From the NCBI GenBank assembly GCA_015478725.1, contig JADMIG010000001.1, positions 474,748 to 538,747 on the forward strand: a DNA stretch of 64,000 bases, read 5' to 3'. The DNA comes from Chloroflexota bacterium. Its GTDB lineage: Bacteria > Chloroflexota > Limnocylindria > Limnocylindrales > CSP1-4. Under the pieces are notes generated by a model. That model was not told where the DNA came from, did no database searches, and saw only the letters and a list, made by a program, of their open reading frames with translations. The translations under genes and the position numbers were made by a program. Shown here piece after piece: positions 26,089 to 36,051 of this stretch (the stretch's first letter is position 1; the number at the start of each line of letters is the position of its first letter).

Positions 26089-27338
26089 CCAGGGGCTCCT
26101 TCAGCGGCCGCGTTCGCGTGAGGCGCCGCGAACGCGGCGCGGATCTCTCGTTCCAGGGCGGCGAGTCCGTCGACGTCCGGGTGCTGGTCCGGGCCGAGTC
26201 CGAACCGCTCGACAGCATCGTCGAGCAGCCGAGGGATCCCGCCGAAGCTGAGGGTCCCGTCGAGGAACCGGCCCACGGCGAGCTCGTCGGCGACGATGAA
26301 CGCGGCGGTCGCACGGGGTCCGATGAGGCCGGCCTCGCGAGCGATCGCGAGGGCGGGGAACCGGGTCACGTCCGGCCGCCGGAACGTGAGTGAGCCGACG
26401 GCGACGAGGTCCGGCGCAGTCGAAGGCGAGACGCGGCGGTCGGGGAAGGTGAGGGCGTACTGGATGGGGAGGCGCATGTCCGGCGTGCCCAGCTGGGCCT
26501 TGAGCGACCCGTCCACGAACACGACGGCCGAGTGGACGACGCTCTGCGGATGGACGACGACGTCGATCGCGTCGTAGCCGACATCGTACAGCCAGTGCGC
26601 CTCGATCACCTCGAGACCCTTGTTGGCAAGGGTGGCCGAGTCGACCGTGATCTTCGCGCCCATCCGCCAGGTGGGGTGGCGAAGCGCCAGTTCGGGGGTC
26701 ACGGTGGCGAGTTCGGCCGCGGACGTGTCGAGGAACGGACCGCCGGAGGCGGTGAGGACCAGTCGCGCGACATCGGCCATCCGTTCGCCGGCAAGGCACT
26801 GCCAGATCGCCGAGTGCTCCGAATCGATGGGCCGGAGCCACGCGAGCGGCGAGGCGAACGGATCGGTCGGGTCGGCTGCGGCGCGCGCGGCGGCGCGGGC
26901 TCGGACGAGCGGCATCGCGAGGTGGCCAGCGGCGACGAGGGTCTCCTTGTTCGCCGTGGCGACGACCCGCCCGGCCGCGAGCGCGGCAAGCGTCGCCCGC
27001 AGTCCGACGAGGCCGGACGTCCCGACGAGGACGAGATCGACGTCGTCGCGGCGCGCGATCGCCTCGAGGGCCTCGTCGCCGCCGAGCCGCGCGATCCCGG
27101 CCGGGAGGTCGAGCCCGGCGAGGGCACCCGGATCGCGGAGGGCCACCATCGACGGACGGAGGCGAAGCGCCTGCTCCCCGAGGAGCGCCGCGTCGCGGCC
27201 GGCAGCGAGGGCGACGACGCGGAATCCGTCGCCGAGCCGGGAGAGGACGTCGACGGCCTGCCGACCGATCGACCCGGTGGAGCCGAGGAGGGCGACCCGG
27301 ATCGGTTCCCGACGATCAGCGGACGACGGCGACGACAT
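26085..27338 (-). CDS. dxr: 1-deoxy-D-xylulose 5-phosphate reductoisomerase
   Basis: Dxr (IspC) makes 2-C-methyl-D-erythritol 4-phosphate from DXP with NADPH, the first committed MEP-pathway step. The NADPH-binding [14 protein letters not shown] lies near residue 19, and the conserved [22 protein letters not shown] and [16 protein letters not shown] segments are present. It is 417 aa. The ATG lies 23 nt inside the cdsA 3' end. It may share a transcript with uppS, which uses the isoprenoid product. Confidence 0.97.
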   Translation of the reverse strand: MSSPSSADRREPIRVALLGSTGSIGRQAVDVLSRLGDGFRVVALAAGRDAALLGEQALRLRPSMVALRDPGALAGLDLPAGIARLGGDEALEAIARRDDVDLVLVGTSGLVGLRATLAALAAGRVVATANKETLVAAGHLAMPLVRARAAARAAADPTDPFASPLAWLRPIDSEHSAIWQCLAGERMADVARLVLTASGGPFLDTSAAELATVTPELALRHPTWRMGAKITVDSATLANKGLEVIEAHWLYDVGYDAIDVVVHPQSVVHSAVVFVDGSLKAQLGTPDMRLPIQYALTFPDRRVSPSTAPDLVAVGSLTFRRPDVTRFPALAIAREAGLIGPRATAAFIVADELAVGRFLDGTLSFGGIPRLLDDAVERFGLGPDQHPDVDGLAALEREIRAAFAAPHANAAAEGAPG

Positions 27339-28143
27339 ACAGTGTCACGACCGGTGCAGCGAAGAGGAACGAGTCGAGGCGGTCGAGGACACCGCCGTGG
27401 CCCGGGATGAGCGATCCCGCGTCCTTCACCCCCCCGGCCCGCTTGAGCATCGACTCCGCGAGGTCGCCGGCCTGTGCCGCGAGCGCAGTCAGGGGTCCGA
27501 GCAGGACACCGCCGAGCGGGGCCTGACCGAGCGCCGCGAGCAGGAGCGAAGCGACGACCGTCGCCGCGACGACACCGCCGACGAGGCCCTGATAGGACTT
27601 CGAGGGCGACAGGTGGACGAGGAAGCGATCCCGGCCGATCCAGCGGCCGACGAGATATGCCCCGCTGTCGTACGCCCAGACGGTGAGCACGAGCAGGAGG
27701 ATCCAGCCGCGATCCGCTCCGAGGCCGGCGAGGACCGACCCCGATGGCACGGTCGGCGCGACAAGGCCGAGGCGGGCGATCGAGCCGAGCAGTCCGACGT
27801 ACACCGCGCCGAACAGCGTCCCGATCCACGAGCGGAGTCCCTCAGCGGGGTCCGGCCGGGCGAAGGAGCCGATCGCGATGAGGACGACGCCGATCCCGAG
27901 GACAAGGGCCGCCTTGTCCGCGAGTTCGACCGGCGCCGCCGCCGCGAGCACGATCGCGGCGGCGAGCGCCGCACCGAGGATCGGCAGCGACGGGATGCCG
28001 GCCCGGTCGAGGATCCGGTACACCTCGATCGCCCCGACGGCCGCGAGGGCGGCGAGGCCGATCGCGATCCACGGCATGCCGAGGAGGAGGACGACGAGGA
28101 GCGGTGGGACGAACACCGCCGCGCTCGCCGCGCGCTGCTCCAC
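27316..28143 (-). CDS. cdsA: Phosphatidate cytidylyltransferase
   Basis: CdsA forms CDP-diacylglycerol from CTP and phosphatidic acid, the branch point of phospholipid synthesis. It is an integral membrane protein (275 aa) with about seven or eight hydrophobic helices. The C-terminal signature reads [20 protein letters not shown] and then GVLDRLDS. The GTG start lies 17 nt after the uppS stop. The uppS-cdsA pair is highly conserved and ties undecaprenyl and phospholipid synthesis together. Confidence 0.96.
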   Translation of the reverse strand: MEQRAASAAVFVPPLLVVLLLGMPWIAIGLAALAAVGAIEVYRILDRAGIPSLPILGAALAAAIVLAAAAPVELADKAALVLGIGVVLIAIGSFARPDPAEGLRSWIGTLFGAVYVGLLGSIARLGLVAPTVPSGSVLAGLGADRGWILLLVLTVWAYDSGAYLVGRWIGRDRFLVHLSPSKSYQGLVGGVVAATVVASLLLAALGQAPLGGVLLGPLTALAAQAGDLAESMLKRAGGVKDAGSLIPGHGGVLDRLDSFLFAAPVVTLYVVAVVR

Positions 28144-28160
28144 GCCCTGCCGACCTGACG

Positions 28161-29018
28161 TCAGCGGCCGAACCGCCGCGTTCGGCGGGCGAACTCGGCG
28201 ACCGCGGCGTCGAACGCGTCGGGGCCGAAGTCCGGCCAGAGGAGGTCGCTCGTGTAGAGCTCGGCGTAGGCGGCCTGCCAGATGAGGAAGTTCGACAGTC
28301 GTTGCTCGCGTCCGGTCCGGATGACGAGATCCGGATCCGGCAGACCGGCCGTGTAGAGCGCACCGGAGATCGCCGCCTCGTCGATCTCGTCCGGAGGGAT
28401 CCCACTGGCGGCGAGGCGCCGGAAGGCGTCGACGAGCTCGGTCCGACCCGCGTAGTTGAAGGCGATGTTGAGGAGAAGCCGGTCCCCGCCCGAGGTCTCT
28501 GCGAGCGCGCCGCCAATGGACTCTCGGGTCCCGACCGGCAGCTCGCCGATCCGACCGAGGAGTCGCACCCGGACGCCCTCCGAGCGCAGCTCGGCGGTCT
28601 CGTCGCGGAGCGCGCCTTCGAGGAGCGTGAAGAGTCCGCTCACCTCGTCGTCGGAGCGCGCCCAGTTCTCGCGACTGAACGCATAGAGGGTGAGGACCGG
28701 GATCCTCCGCCGGACCGCGTGGCGGAGGACGGCACGGATCGCCTCGACGCCCGCGGCATGCCCCTCGAGGTCCGTGACGTCATGGTCGCGGGCCCAGCGT
28801 CGGTTGCCGTCCATGATGATCGCGACATGCTGCGGCAGCTCCGAAGGCCGAGCCTCGACATCGATGACCGCCGTCGCTGCCGGCGCGTCGGCCGGTCGGG
28901 CGAGGGAGAGGTCCTCCGCCGCGCGCGGCGCCTCGGCGGCGGGCGCTGTCGGCGCGTCGGCGACGGCGGGCGCATCCGTCCGATGGGCGAGCGGGATGCG
29001 AGCCTCCGGGCCGGCCAC
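28161..29018 (-). CDS. uppS: Isoprenyl transferase (undecaprenyl-diphosphate synthase type)
   Basis: Cis-prenyltransferase that extends farnesyl diphosphate with IPP to the lipid carrier used in peptidoglycan synthesis. The signature MDGNRRWA (69-76, with catalytic Asp70), [11 protein letters not shown] and [14 protein letters not shown] are present. An Ala/Pro-rich N-terminal extension of about 60 residues is unusual. The GTG start shares one base with the frr stop (TAGTG). A shorter start cannot be excluded. Confidence 0.95.
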   Translation of the reverse strand: MAGPEARIPLAHRTDAPAVADAPTAPAAEAPRAAEDLSLARPADAPAATAVIDVEARPSELPQHVAIIMDGNRRWARDHDVTDLEGHAAGVEAIRAVLRHAVRRRIPVLTLYAFSRENWARSDDEVSGLFTLLEGALRDETAELRSEGVRVRLLGRIGELPVGTRESIGGALAETSGGDRLLLNIAFNYAGRTELVDAFRRLAASGIPPDEIDEAAISGALYTAGLPDPDLVIRTGREQRLSNFLIWQAAYAELYTSDLLWPDFGPDAFDAAVAEFARRTRRFGR

Positions 29019-29575
29019 TAGACCTCGAGGACCTCCTGCTCCTTGTGGGCACCGATCCTGTCGACCTCGCCCGTGTGGCGATCGGTGAGCTTCTGGATCG
29101 CGTCGAGCTCGCGATGCGCATCGTCCACTCCGAGTGCCCCGTCGCGCTCCTCACGCTTGAGAAGGTCGCTCGCCTCCCGGCGGAGGTTGCGGATCTCGAC
29201 GCGCGCCTCCTCCATCCGCTTGTGGACGAGCTTGACGATGTCGCGCCGCCGCTCCTCCGTCAAGGGCGGGATGTTGAGTCGCACGACCGTTCCGTCGACG
29301 TTCGGAACGAGGCCGATATCGCTCTTCTGGATCGCCTTCTCGATCGCTCCGAGGACGCCGCGGTCCCACGGCTGGATGACGATCTGGTGGGCCTCCGGGA
29401 CGCTGATCCCGGCGAGCTGGTTGAGCGGCGTCTGGGTGCCGTAGTAGTCGACGTGGATCCGCTCGACGAGCGCCGTCGAGGCGCGCCCGGTGCGGATCCC
29501 GGCGAAATCGCGCTCCATCGCCTCGACCGCGCGGCCCATCTTGCGGTCCGCGTTGCCGATGACCTCGGAGCTCAT
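29018..29575 (-). CDS. frr: Ribosome recycling factor
   Basis: RRF splits post-termination ribosomes together with EF-G. The 185 residues span the whole family, with the conserved [20 protein letters not shown] near the N-terminus and the [20 protein letters not shown] helix. The ATG overlaps the pyrH stop by 4 nt. It is part of the classic rpsB-tsf-pyrH-frr-uppS-cdsA series. Confidence 0.98.
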   Translation of the reverse strand: MSSEVIGNADRKMGRAVEAMERDFAGIRTGRASTALVERIHVDYYGTQTPLNQLAGISVPEAHQIVIQPWDRGVLGAIEKAIQKSDIGLVPNVDGTVVRLNIPPLTEERRRDIVKLVHKRMEEARVEIRNLRREASDLLKREERDGALGVDDAHRELDAIQKLTDRHTGEVDRIGAHKEQEVLEV

Positions 29576-30378
29576 GCCGCCGGGGCCCCGCTCGGCGTCG
29601 CCCCGATGAGGGTCCCGACCGCCTCACCGCGCGCGACCCGGGTGATGTTGTCCGGGCGGTTCAGGTCGAACACGACGATTGGGAGGTCGTTCTCCATGCA
29701 GAGGCTTACAGCCGTGGCGTCGAGGACGCGCAGCCGGTCGCGAAGCACGTCGCCATAGCTGAGGCGGTCGTACCGCTTCGCGTTCGGATGGGTCAGCGGA
29801 TCGGCGTCATACACCCCGTCCACCTTCGTCGCCTTGAGGATCACCTCGGCTCCGATCTCGACCGCGCGCAGGGCAGCCGCCGTGTCCGTGGTGAAGTACG
29901 GGTTGCCCGTCCCGGCCGCGAGGATGACGACTCGACCCTTTTCCAGGTGACGGACCGCCCGGCGGCGGATGTACGGCTCGGCGACCTCGTTCATCCCAAT
30001 GGCACTCATGACCCGGGTCTGGACACCCGCCCGCTCGAGGGCGTCCTGGAGCGCCAGCGCGTTCATGACGGTCGCGAGCATGCCGATGTAGTCGCCGGTC
30101 GCGCGATCCATGCCCTTGGCGGCTGCCGCGAGGCCGCGGAAGATGTTGCCACCGCCCACGACGATCCCCATCTCCACGCCGAGGCCGCGGACCTCGGCGA
30201 CCTGATGGGCGATGAACGAGCAGAACGCGGGATCCACGCCGTAGGCGCGATCGCCGAGCAACGCCTCGCCGGAGAGCTTGAGCAGGATCCGTCGGTAGCG
30301 GATGCGGCCGCCGTCGGACGGATCGTCCGGACTCTCGGCGGTCACCGTCGTCTCGGCGGCCGTGCCGGCCTCGCTCAC
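29572..30378 (-). CDS. pyrH: Uridylate kinase
   Basis: PyrH phosphorylates UMP to UDP and belongs to the amino-acid-kinase fold. The core begins [15 protein letters not shown], with GGGNIFRG and [17 protein letters not shown] further on. About 30 residues of Ser/Thr/Glu-rich sequence precede the core. The GTG at 30378 is chosen because GGAGG lies 4 nt upstream and it overlaps the tsf stop by 4 nt (GTGA). The protein is 268 aa. Confidence 0.97.
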   Translation of the reverse strand: MSEAGTAAETTVTAESPDDPSDGGRIRYRRILLKLSGEALLGDRAYGVDPAFCSFIAHQVAEVRGLGVEMGIVVGGGNIFRGLAAAAKGMDRATGDYIGMLATVMNALALQDALERAGVQTRVMSAIGMNEVAEPYIRRRAVRHLEKGRVVILAAGTGNPYFTTDTAAALRAVEIGAEVILKATKVDGVYDADPLTHPNAKRYDRLSYGDVLRDRLRVLDATAVSLCMENDLPIVVFDLNRPDNITRVARGEAVGTLIGATPSGAPAA

Positions 30379-30974
30379 AACTCCTCCCCGAGTTCGTAGC
30401 GGACGAAGCGTCGGACACGGATGTTCTCGCCGATGGTCGCGATGGCGTCGGTCACCAGCTCGCGGACCGTCATCTCGGTATCGCGGAACGGCTGATCGAG
30501 GAGGCATACCTGCGTGTACCACTTCTTCAGCTGGCCGTCGACGATCTGGGCGCGGATCGCCTCGGGCTTCTTCTGCACGGTCTCATCGGCGAGGAGCTCT
30601 GCCCGCTTCGCCTCGAGGACCGCTGCCGGGATGTGATCGACGTCGACGTACTCGGGACGCAGTCCGGCGACCTGGATGGCGAGGTCGCGGACGAGCTTCT
30701 GGTACCGCTCGGTGCGGGCCACGAAGTCCGTCTCGCAATTCACCTCGATGAGGACGCCGATCCGTCCGCCCGTGTGGATGTAGCTGCCGACGAGACCGTC
30801 CCGTGCGTCGCGACCGGCCTTCTTCGCGGCCGCGGCCTGACCACGCTCCCGCAGCAGGGCGACGGCGGCCTCGACGACCCCGCCCGTCTCCTCGAGGGCT
30901 CGCTTGCAATCCATGAACCCGGCACCGGTCCGCTCGCGCAGTTCCTTGACCGCGGCCGCCGAGATCTCCGCCAT
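30375..30974 (-). CDS. tsf: Elongation factor Ts (short form)
   Basis: Guanine-nucleotide exchange factor for EF-Tu. The 199 residues include the UBA-like N-terminus ([19 protein letters not shown]) and the EF-Tu-contacting TDFVAR (82-87). The second core subdomain is reduced, as in the short EF-Ts of Thermus and cyanobacteria. ATG 30974 is chosen from the family start; the frame extends 17 codons further. It follows rpsB after a 119-nt spacer. Confidence 0.97.
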   Translation of the reverse strand: MAEISAAAVKELRERTGAGFMDCKRALEETGGVVEAAVALLRERGQAAAAKKAGRDARDGLVGSYIHTGGRIGVLIEVNCETDFVARTERYQKLVRDLAIQVAGLRPEYVDVDHIPAAVLEAKRAELLADETVQKKPEAIRAQIVDGQLKKWYTQVCLLDQPFRDTEMTVRELVTDAIATIGENIRVRRFVRYELGEEL

Positions 30975-31093
30975 GCTCGTCTCGTTCTCCAGTCTTCGCC
31001 GTCCACCCGTCAGGTCGACGGTCAACGTCGCTTCACGCCAGCCGACCCGTCATCGCGGACCGGCGCTCGGTTGCACACGCCGGGGTGCTCCGG

Positions 31094-32101
31094 TCAGCCC
31101 GCCACGACACCGCCGACGGATGCCTCGACCGCGACCACTGGATCGCCCGCCCCGTCGGCGGCCTCGGCCTTCTCCGCCGCCTCGCGGGCGAGCTCTGCGG
31201 CGATCTCGTCGGCCGAGGCCTCCGGAGCGACCACCTCCGGCACATCCGCGGCGCGATGGGCGCCGGGCAGGAGGTCATCCTCATCCGGCTCGAACGTCAG
31301 GGCGGCGCCGCCGGCGAGAGCGGCGACGTAGGCATCCGCGGCGCTGTCGTCGAACTCGTCGAGGGCGACGGGGGCCGCCTCGGCGACCTCGTCCGGCTCC
31401 GAGGCAAGCCGGGCCGCGCGCTCGCGGGCACCCTCGATGCACGCGTCCGCCACGAGCGAGCACACGAGCCGGATCGCCCGGATCGCATCGTCGTTGCCGG
31501 GGATGATGTAGTCGAGCTCGTCCGGATCGACGTTCGTGTCGCCCGTGCCCGTGATCGGGATCTCGAGCTTGATGGCCTCGGTCACGGCGATCCGCTCGCG
31601 GTGTGGATCGACGATGAAGATCATGCCGGGCAGGCGCTTCATTCGCCGGATCCCGCCGAGGGTGAGGTTGAGCTTCGAGAGCTCCTCGGTGAGCTTCGCC
31701 GCTTCCTTCTTCGTCATCCGCTCGAAGTCGCCCGCCGCCTGACGTGCCTCGAGCTGTTCGAGCAGCCCGATCCGCTTCTTGATCGTCACGAAGTTCGTCA
31801 GCATCCCGCCGAGCCAGCGCTTGTTGACGTAGAGCTGACCGGCGCGCGTCGCCTCCTGGGCGATCGGCTCCTGGGCCTGCTTCTTCGTGCCGACGAACAG
31901 GACGGTCTCGCCCCGGCCGACGGTCTCGCGCACGGCGTCGAGGGCCACGTCGAGCCGCTTGACGGTCTGGGCGAGGTCGATGATGTGGATCCCGTTGCGC
32001 TCCGCGAAGATGAACGGGCGCATCTTGGGATTCCAGCGGCGCGTCTGGTGGCCGAAATGGATGCCGGCCTCGAGCAGCTGCCGCATCGACACGGTGGGCA
32101 C
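31094..32101 (-). CDS. rpsB: 30S ribosomal protein S2 with acidic C-terminal extension
   Basis: S2 joins the 30S subunit late and helps recruit S1 and mRNA. Residues 1-235 match the whole family ([43 protein letters not shown]). The last 100 residues are rich in Ala, Glu and Asp with few basic residues, giving 335 aa against the usual 230-260. The start is GTG 32101, with AGGAGG 7 nt upstream. A leader of about 160 nt between the candidate promoter and the start could hold an autoregulatory element. Confidence 0.97.
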   Translation of the reverse strand: MPTVSMRQLLEAGIHFGHQTRRWNPKMRPFIFAERNGIHIIDLAQTVKRLDVALDAVRETVGRGETVLFVGTKKQAQEPIAQEATRAGQLYVNKRWLGGMLTNFVTIKKRIGLLEQLEARQAAGDFERMTKKEAAKLTEELSKLNLTLGGIRRMKRLPGMIFIVDPHRERIAVTEAIKLEIPITGTGDTNVDPDELDYIIPGNDDAIRAIRLVCSLVADACIEGARERAARLASEPDEVAEAAPVALDEFDDSAADAYVAALAGGAALTFEPDEDDLLPGAHRAADVPEVVAPEASADEIAAELAREAAEKAEAADGAGDPVVAVEASVGGVVAG

Positions 32102-32267
32102 GGGTGGACCTCCTGTTGGTTCGAACCTCCGCGCGTCTCTGTCCCGGGACCGCGATCGGACGATGGGTCGTCCTCGCGGCACCGCTCCGGGCAGTGACAG
32201 TCGCGCGTGTGAGCTCCGCCGACCGGGAACATCCCGCCGACGGGCGTGCCGCTCGTGCGGCCGGCGG

Positions 32268-32276
32268 AGTGTAGCA
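32268..32276 (-). promoter_or_regulatory. Extended -10 promoter (TGC-TACACT) for rpsB-tsf
   Basis: TGCTACACTCCG lies in the 228-nt spacer between yraN and rpsB, 166 nt upstream of the rpsB start. It shares the TGCTAYACTCCG form seen before rplS and asd. No -35 match was found. The rest of the spacer shows no gene. Confidence 0.5.
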
Positions 32277-32329
32277 CAGGGTCCGGCGAGCTCCCGACCA
32301 TCGTCAGTGCTCCTGGACCGAGGCCTAGA

Positions 32330-32731
32330 TCACGATCCGGCGAGGACCGCCCGATGGTGGCGGACCCGCGGCGGTCGCGTCGCGTCCAGGCCCGGTTCGA
32401 CGACGACGAGATCCACCCGCAACGGGAGATGCGGCAGCGACCGACCGTTCGCCAGCCGATCCGATGCCATGAGTCGTCCGATCGCCCGCCGGATGCGGGC
32501 CCGCTTCGCCCGATCGAAGGACTCCTCGACGAGTCCGAAGTCGCGACGGCCGCGCCAGCGGACCTCGACGATGACGAGCGCGGCAGGCGGACCGGGATCG
32601 ATCGCGACGAGGTCGAGCTCATCCCGCCCGAGCCGGACGTTCCGGCCGAGCGGCGTCCACCCGGCGGCCTCGAGGCGCGCCGCCACGAGGTCCTCCGCCG
32701 CCGCTCCGCGATCCTGGGCCAGGGTGCTCAT
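32330..32731 (-). CDS. yraN: YraN/UPF0102 endonuclease-like protein
   Basis: Small protein of the YraN family, which has a Holliday-junction-resolvase/restriction-endonuclease-like fold but no settled function. The core shows AAEDLVAARLEAAGW, the GRDELDLVAID acidic motif and VIVEVRWRGRRDFG, matching the PD-(D/E)xK pattern. The ATG at 32731 matches the family start; a GTG nine codons upstream is possible. It follows rnhB, its usual neighbour. Confidence 0.9.
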   Translation of the reverse strand: MSTLAQDRGAAAEDLVAARLEAAGWTPLGRNVRLGRDELDLVAIDPGPPAALVIVEVRWRGRRDFGLVEESFDRAKRARIRRAIGRLMASDRLANGRSLPHLPLRVDLVVVEPGLDATRPPRVRHHRAVLAGS

Positions 32732-32780
32732 CGCTCGATGATGGCCGTTTCCCGTCACCGCGGACTCACCGGCGCCCGGA

Positions 32781-33575
32781 TCAGCCGCCGGGCGACCCCT
32801 CCGCGACGGCCTCCCACAACGTGGCCGTCTCGACGATCGAGCAGGAGTTGAACGTCAGTCGGTGGATCGGCGACGCTCCGAGCGCGCGAAGGCCAGCCCG
32901 ATGCTCGGGTGCCGCGTATCCCTTGTTCCGGGCGAGGTCGTACCCCGGATATCGCCCGTCGAGCTCCACCATGAGGCGATCGCGGGCGACCTTCGCCACG
33001 ACGGACGCAGCCGCCACGGAAGCGCACAGGCGGTCCCCGTCGATGACGACCCGCTGCCGGATCGACAGCTCCGGCAGGTGGAGCGTCCCGTCCAGGAGCA
33101 GCACGTCGGGACGGACCGCCAGGCGGCTCGCCGCGAGCTGGGCGGCGAGCAGCGTCGCCTGCAGGATGTTGATGCCATCGATGATCGCCGGCTCCACGAA
33201 CGCCACGGCCCAGGCGACGGCGCGGGCCGTGATCTCGACCGCGAGTCGCTCACGCTCGGCTCGGTCGAGGAGCTTGGAGTCGCGGAGTCCCCGGGGACAC
33301 CATCCCGGAGGCAGGATGACCGCGCCGGCGGCGACGGGGCCGGCGAGACAGCCACGACCGACCTCATCGATGCCGGCGATGAATCGATGACCGCGCCGGG
33401 CGAGATCGAGTTCCTCGGCGAAGTCCGGGTCGCGCCGCTCGCGATGCCACGGCGCGACGAACGCCCGGCCTCCGGGAGCCGCGGGCGAGGGGAATGACGG
33501 TCGATGCCGCGCGGCGGAACGCGCAGGGGTCGCGGAGCGAAGTCGCGCGTCGGGCTGCCGAAGGCTCGGCGCCAC
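32781..33575 (-). CDS. rnhB: Ribonuclease HII
   Basis: RNase HII cleaves the RNA strand of RNA-DNA hybrids and starts removal of ribonucleotides from DNA. The signature IDEVGRGCLAGP holds Asp70 and Glu71; the third acidic residue is in VLLLDG and the fourth in KVARDRLM. A basic, Pro-rich N-terminal extension of about 60 residues precedes the core. The GTG start has GGGAG 4 nt upstream and lies 11 nt after the rplS stop. Confidence 0.95.
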   Translation of the reverse strand: MAPSLRQPDARLRSATPARSAARHRPSFPSPAAPGGRAFVAPWHRERRDPDFAEELDLARRGHRFIAGIDEVGRGCLAGPVAAGAVILPPGWCPRGLRDSKLLDRAERERLAVEITARAVAWAVAFVEPAIIDGINILQATLLAAQLAASRLAVRPDVLLLDGTLHLPELSIRQRVVIDGDRLCASVAAASVVAKVARDRLMVELDGRYPGYDLARNKGYAAPEHRAGLRALGASPIHRLTFNSCSIVETATLWEAVAEGSPGG

Positions 33576-33586
33576 GCCGCTCCCGG

Positions 33587-34006
33587 TCAGGACTTCGAGG
33601 GTACGGAGGCCTCACCCGTCGGCGAGCTGGCCGCCGTCGGACTCTTCGGCCGTCGCTCACGGAGCGTCGCCGCCTTGCCGACGCGACCGCGGAGGAAGTA
33701 CAGCTGTGCGCGCCGCACCTGGCCGTGACGCATGACCTCGATCTTCTCGATCCGTGGGCTGTTCACCTTGAACGTTCGCTCCACGCCGACGCCGCTCGCG
33801 ATGCGCCGGACGGTGATGGAGCGGGTGATGCCGCCGCCGCGGAGCCGCATGACGACGCCCTCGAAGACCTGGATCCGCTCCCGGGTGCCCTCGACGACCT
33901 TGGCACTCACCCGGACGGTATCCCCGGTGGCGAGTTCCGGGAGGTCGGTCCGGATCTGGTCGCTTACGATCTCGTCGAGTACGTTCACGCGGAGGTCCAC
34001 CTTCAT
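33587..34006 (-). CDS. rplS: 50S ribosomal protein L19
   Basis: L19 sits at the 30S-50S interface. The 139 residues include [36 protein letters not shown] and [20 protein letters not shown] 20-residue Ser/Pro tail follows. The ATG has no visible Shine-Dalgarno; a small hairpin lies just upstream. It has its own promoter 3' of trmD, keeping the rpsP-rimM-trmD-rplS order. Confidence 0.97.
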   Translation of the reverse strand: MKVDLRVNVLDEIVSDQIRTDLPELATGDTVRVSAKVVEGTRERIQVFEGVVMRLRGGGITRSITVRRIASGVGVERTFKVNSPRIEKIEVMRHGQVRRAQLYFLRGRVGKAATLRERRPKSPTAASSPTGEASVPSKS

Positions 34007-34012
34007 CGATCG

Positions 34013-34027
34013 GCAGCCGGAGGCTGC
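34013..34027 (-). promoter_or_regulatory. Small hairpin just upstream of the rplS start
   Basis: A 6-bp stem (GCAGCC/GGCTGC) with a 3-nt loop ends 6 nt before the ATG. It occupies the place where a Shine-Dalgarno would lie, so it may shape translation initiation of L19. Its function is inferred. Confidence 0.3.
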
Positions 34028-34071
34028 GCTGTGTTCGGAGGAAACGGGCCGCGCGGTGCGGTCGACGGCGG

Positions 34072-34099
34072 AGTATAGCATGAGGTCGACGGCCGCCAG
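34072..34099 (-). promoter_or_regulatory. rplS promoter (CTGGCG-16-TATACT, extended -10)
   Basis: TGCTATACTCCG with -10 at 34072-34077 and CTGGCG at 34094-34099, spaced by 16 nt. The -35 differs in one base from the CTGACG found upstream of ffh and the SepIVA-like gene. The leader to rplS is about 60 nt. Confidence 0.6.
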
Positions 34100-34141
34100 C
34101 CACACCTGCGGCGGTCTGCCGATGGCGCCCTGCGCAGCCGC

Positions 34142-34888
34142 TCAGCGACCCGAAGGCTCGTCGGCCGCACCCTCGGCCGCGATCTCGTCGAGGAGTCGCC
34201 GCTCGGTCGGCGAGATGGCCCGCTCGGCGAGGAGATCCGGACGCCGAGCGAGCGTCCGTCGAAGACTCTCGCGGAGCCGCCAGCGTCGCACCGCTGCATG
34301 GTCGCCCGAGACGAGGACGGATGGCACATCTGCCCCTTCGAATGACGCCGGCCGGGTGTACTGCGGGTATTCGAGGAGCCCCTCGGAGAACGACTCCTCC
34401 GTGATGGACGCGGCCTCGATCGCTCCCGGCAGCAACCGGATCGTCGCGTCGATGACGACGAGGGCGGCCAGCTCGCCGCCGGTGAGGACGTAGTCGCCGA
34501 TCGACAGCTCGAGGTCGGCGAGCGTCCGGATCCGCTCGTCCACCCCTTCGTATCGCGGGCAGATGAAGACGAGGTGCGATCGCCGGGCGAGGTCTTCGGC
34601 CCGCGTCTGACGGAACGGTTCGCCCGCAGCGTCGAGGAGGATGACGAACGAATCCGGGCGCCGGAGCTCGCGCAGTGCGGCCGCCACCGGCTCCGGACGG
34701 AGGACCATCCCCGCGCCCCCGCCATACGGGTAATCGTCCACCGCCCGATGGCGCCCGAGGCCCCAGTCCCGGAGATCGCGGACGGTGACAGCGGCGAGCC
34801 CTCGCTCGACGATCCGGGCCGGGATGCTCTCGCCGAGCGGGCCCGTCACCATGCCGGGAAAGAGGGTGAGGACGTCGATCTCGAGCAT
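34142..34888 (-). CDS. trmD: tRNA (guanine-37 N1)-methyltransferase
   Basis: TrmD methylates G37 next to the anticodon with S-adenosylmethionine and prevents frameshifting. The SPOUT trefoil-knot motifs YPYGGGAGMVLRPEP (53-67) and SIGDYVLTGGE (129-139) are intact, and the catalytic Asp region QYTRPASFEG follows. The protein is 248 aa. The ATG shares one base with the rimM stop (TGATG), so translation is probably coupled. Confidence 0.98.
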   Translation of the reverse strand: MLEIDVLTLFPGMVTGPLGESIPARIVERGLAAVTVRDLRDWGLGRHRAVDDYPYGGGAGMVLRPEPVAAALRELRRPDSFVILLDAAGEPFRQTRAEDLARRSHLVFICPRYEGVDERIRTLADLELSIGDYVLTGGELAALVVIDATIRLLPGAIEAASITEESFSEGLLEYPQYTRPASFEGADVPSVLVSGDHAAVRRWRLRESLRRTLARRPDLLAERAISPTERRLLDEIAAEGAADEPSGR

Positions 34889-35463
34889 CAGGAGGCCGGT
34901 GGTCCGTCCGGCGCGGGTCGGACCCGTCGCGGGCGTGGCTCCCGGCGCGCCTTCGCCGCCCTCGGCGGCCCGAGGCCGAGCGCGTCCACGTCGACGACGA
35001 TCTCGCCACGCTTCGGAGCGAGGATCCGGACGACAGCCCGGACGACCGGAACGTCGAACTCACCATACGGCTCGCCGCGCACGACGAAGACCTCTGCCCC
35101 CGCGACCCGATAGATGTCGTGGACGACCCCGAGCTCGCGGTCGTGGAGGTCGCGGACCGTCGCCCCGATCACGTCGTGCCAGTAGTACGCCCCGCGCGGC
35201 AACGCCGAGTCGGGGCCGACGACCGCCTCAAGGTAGCGGCCCCGGAGGTGCTCTGCGGCGGTCCGGTCCGTCGCCTCGGCGAACCGGACTCGCCATCCCG
35301 GGCCGTCCGGGATTGCGATCGCGCTGGCGATCGTCAGCGTCTCGTCGTCGTCCTCGAGATGGAGGACGGCTCCGGGCACGAATCGTTCGTCCGGGCGATC
35401 CGTGAGGACCTCGATCCGGACGTCGCCGCGGAGCCCATGGACGCCCCGTACCAGGGCGACCAC
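34888..35463 (-). CDS. rimM: 16S rRNA processing protein RimM
   Basis: RimM binds S19 and helps 30S head maturation. The N-terminal barrel starts VALVRGVHGLRGDVRIE and the PRC-barrel domain carries YYWHDVIGATVRD and GELGVVHDIY-like sequence with EVFVVRG. A basic Arg/Pro tail follows residue 170. The GTG start fits the family N-terminus, although the Shine-Dalgarno is poor and the khpA stop lies 17 nt upstream. Confidence 0.95.
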   Translation of the reverse strand: MVALVRGVHGLRGDVRIEVLTDRPDERFVPGAVLHLEDDDETLTIASAIAIPDGPGWRVRFAEATDRTAAEHLRGRYLEAVVGPDSALPRGAYYWHDVIGATVRDLHDRELGVVHDIYRVAGAEVFVVRGEPYGEFDVPVVRAVVRILAPKRGEIVVDVDALGLGPPRAAKARREPRPRRVRPAPDGPPAS

Positions 35464-35480
35464 GAGTCGGTCGTCGGCGG

Positions 35481-35714
35481 TCAGAGGATCTCGAGCGACA
35501 CGGACTCGCCGTCGCGGGCGGCGGTCACCTTGAGCAACGTCCGCAGTGCTTTCGCGACACTGCCGTTGCGTCCGATCACCTTGCCCATGTCGTCCTCCGC
35601 GACGTGGAGCTCGAGGACGGTCCCCTCGGCGTCACGGATCTCCTCGACCTTCACGGCGGCGGGATCGTCGACGAGGGATCGGGCAACGAATTCGACCAGT
35701 TCCTTCGCGGGCAC
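35481..35714 (-). CDS. khpA: KH-domain RNA-binding protein KhpA
   Basis: Small KH protein (77 aa) of the YlqC/KhpA family. In Gram-positive bacteria it pairs with KhpB/EloR and binds many RNAs, affecting cell elongation. The KH GxxG loop is GRNG (48-51) within MGKVIGRNGSVAKALRTLL. The GTG has AGGAGG 5 nt upstream. It follows rpsP, its normal neighbour. Confidence 0.96.
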   Translation of the reverse strand: MPAKELVEFVARSLVDDPAAVKVEEIRDAEGTVLELHVAEDDMGKVIGRNGSVAKALRTLLKVTAARDGESVSLEIL

Positions 35715-35723
35715 GTCGTCCTC

Positions 35724-35978
35724 CTACTTCGCCAGCGGCAGGATGCCGCGCTCGCGAAACAGCCTTGCCACCGTGTCCGACGGGGTCGCCCCCTTGGCGA
35801 GCCACGCCTTTGCCTTATCGGCGTCGATCGAGACGTCGACCGGCGACGTGCGCGGGTTGTAGTGGCCGATCGTCTCGAGCGAGCGACCGTCGCGCGCGCT
35901 CCGCCCGTCGGCGACGACGACGCGATAGGTCGGCTGTTTCGTCGCGCCGACGCGGGTGAGCCGGATGCGGACTGCCAT
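35724..35978 (-). CDS. rpsP: 30S ribosomal protein S16
   Basis: S16 is an early-binding protein of the 30S body. The 84 residues start [20 protein letters not shown] and include [20 protein letters not shown] and [17 protein letters not shown]. The ATG has AGGAGG 11 nt upstream. It lies after the DUF3352 gene rather than directly after ffh. Confidence 0.98.
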   Translation of the reverse strand: MAVRIRLTRVGATKQPTYRVVVADGRSARDGRSLETIGHYNPRTSPVDVSIDADKAKAWLAKGATPSDTVARLFRERGILPLAK

Positions 35979-36051
35979 GAGCTGGGTTACCTCCTGCTGG
36001 GGATCGCTGTGCGGGCTGGACGATCGCGACGAAGCGCGATCCGCATCGTCG

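Noticed and set aside
32102-32329. A small gene between yraN and rpsB
   Set aside because: Frames here have no family motif or ribosome-binding site and overlap the rpsB promoter and leader.
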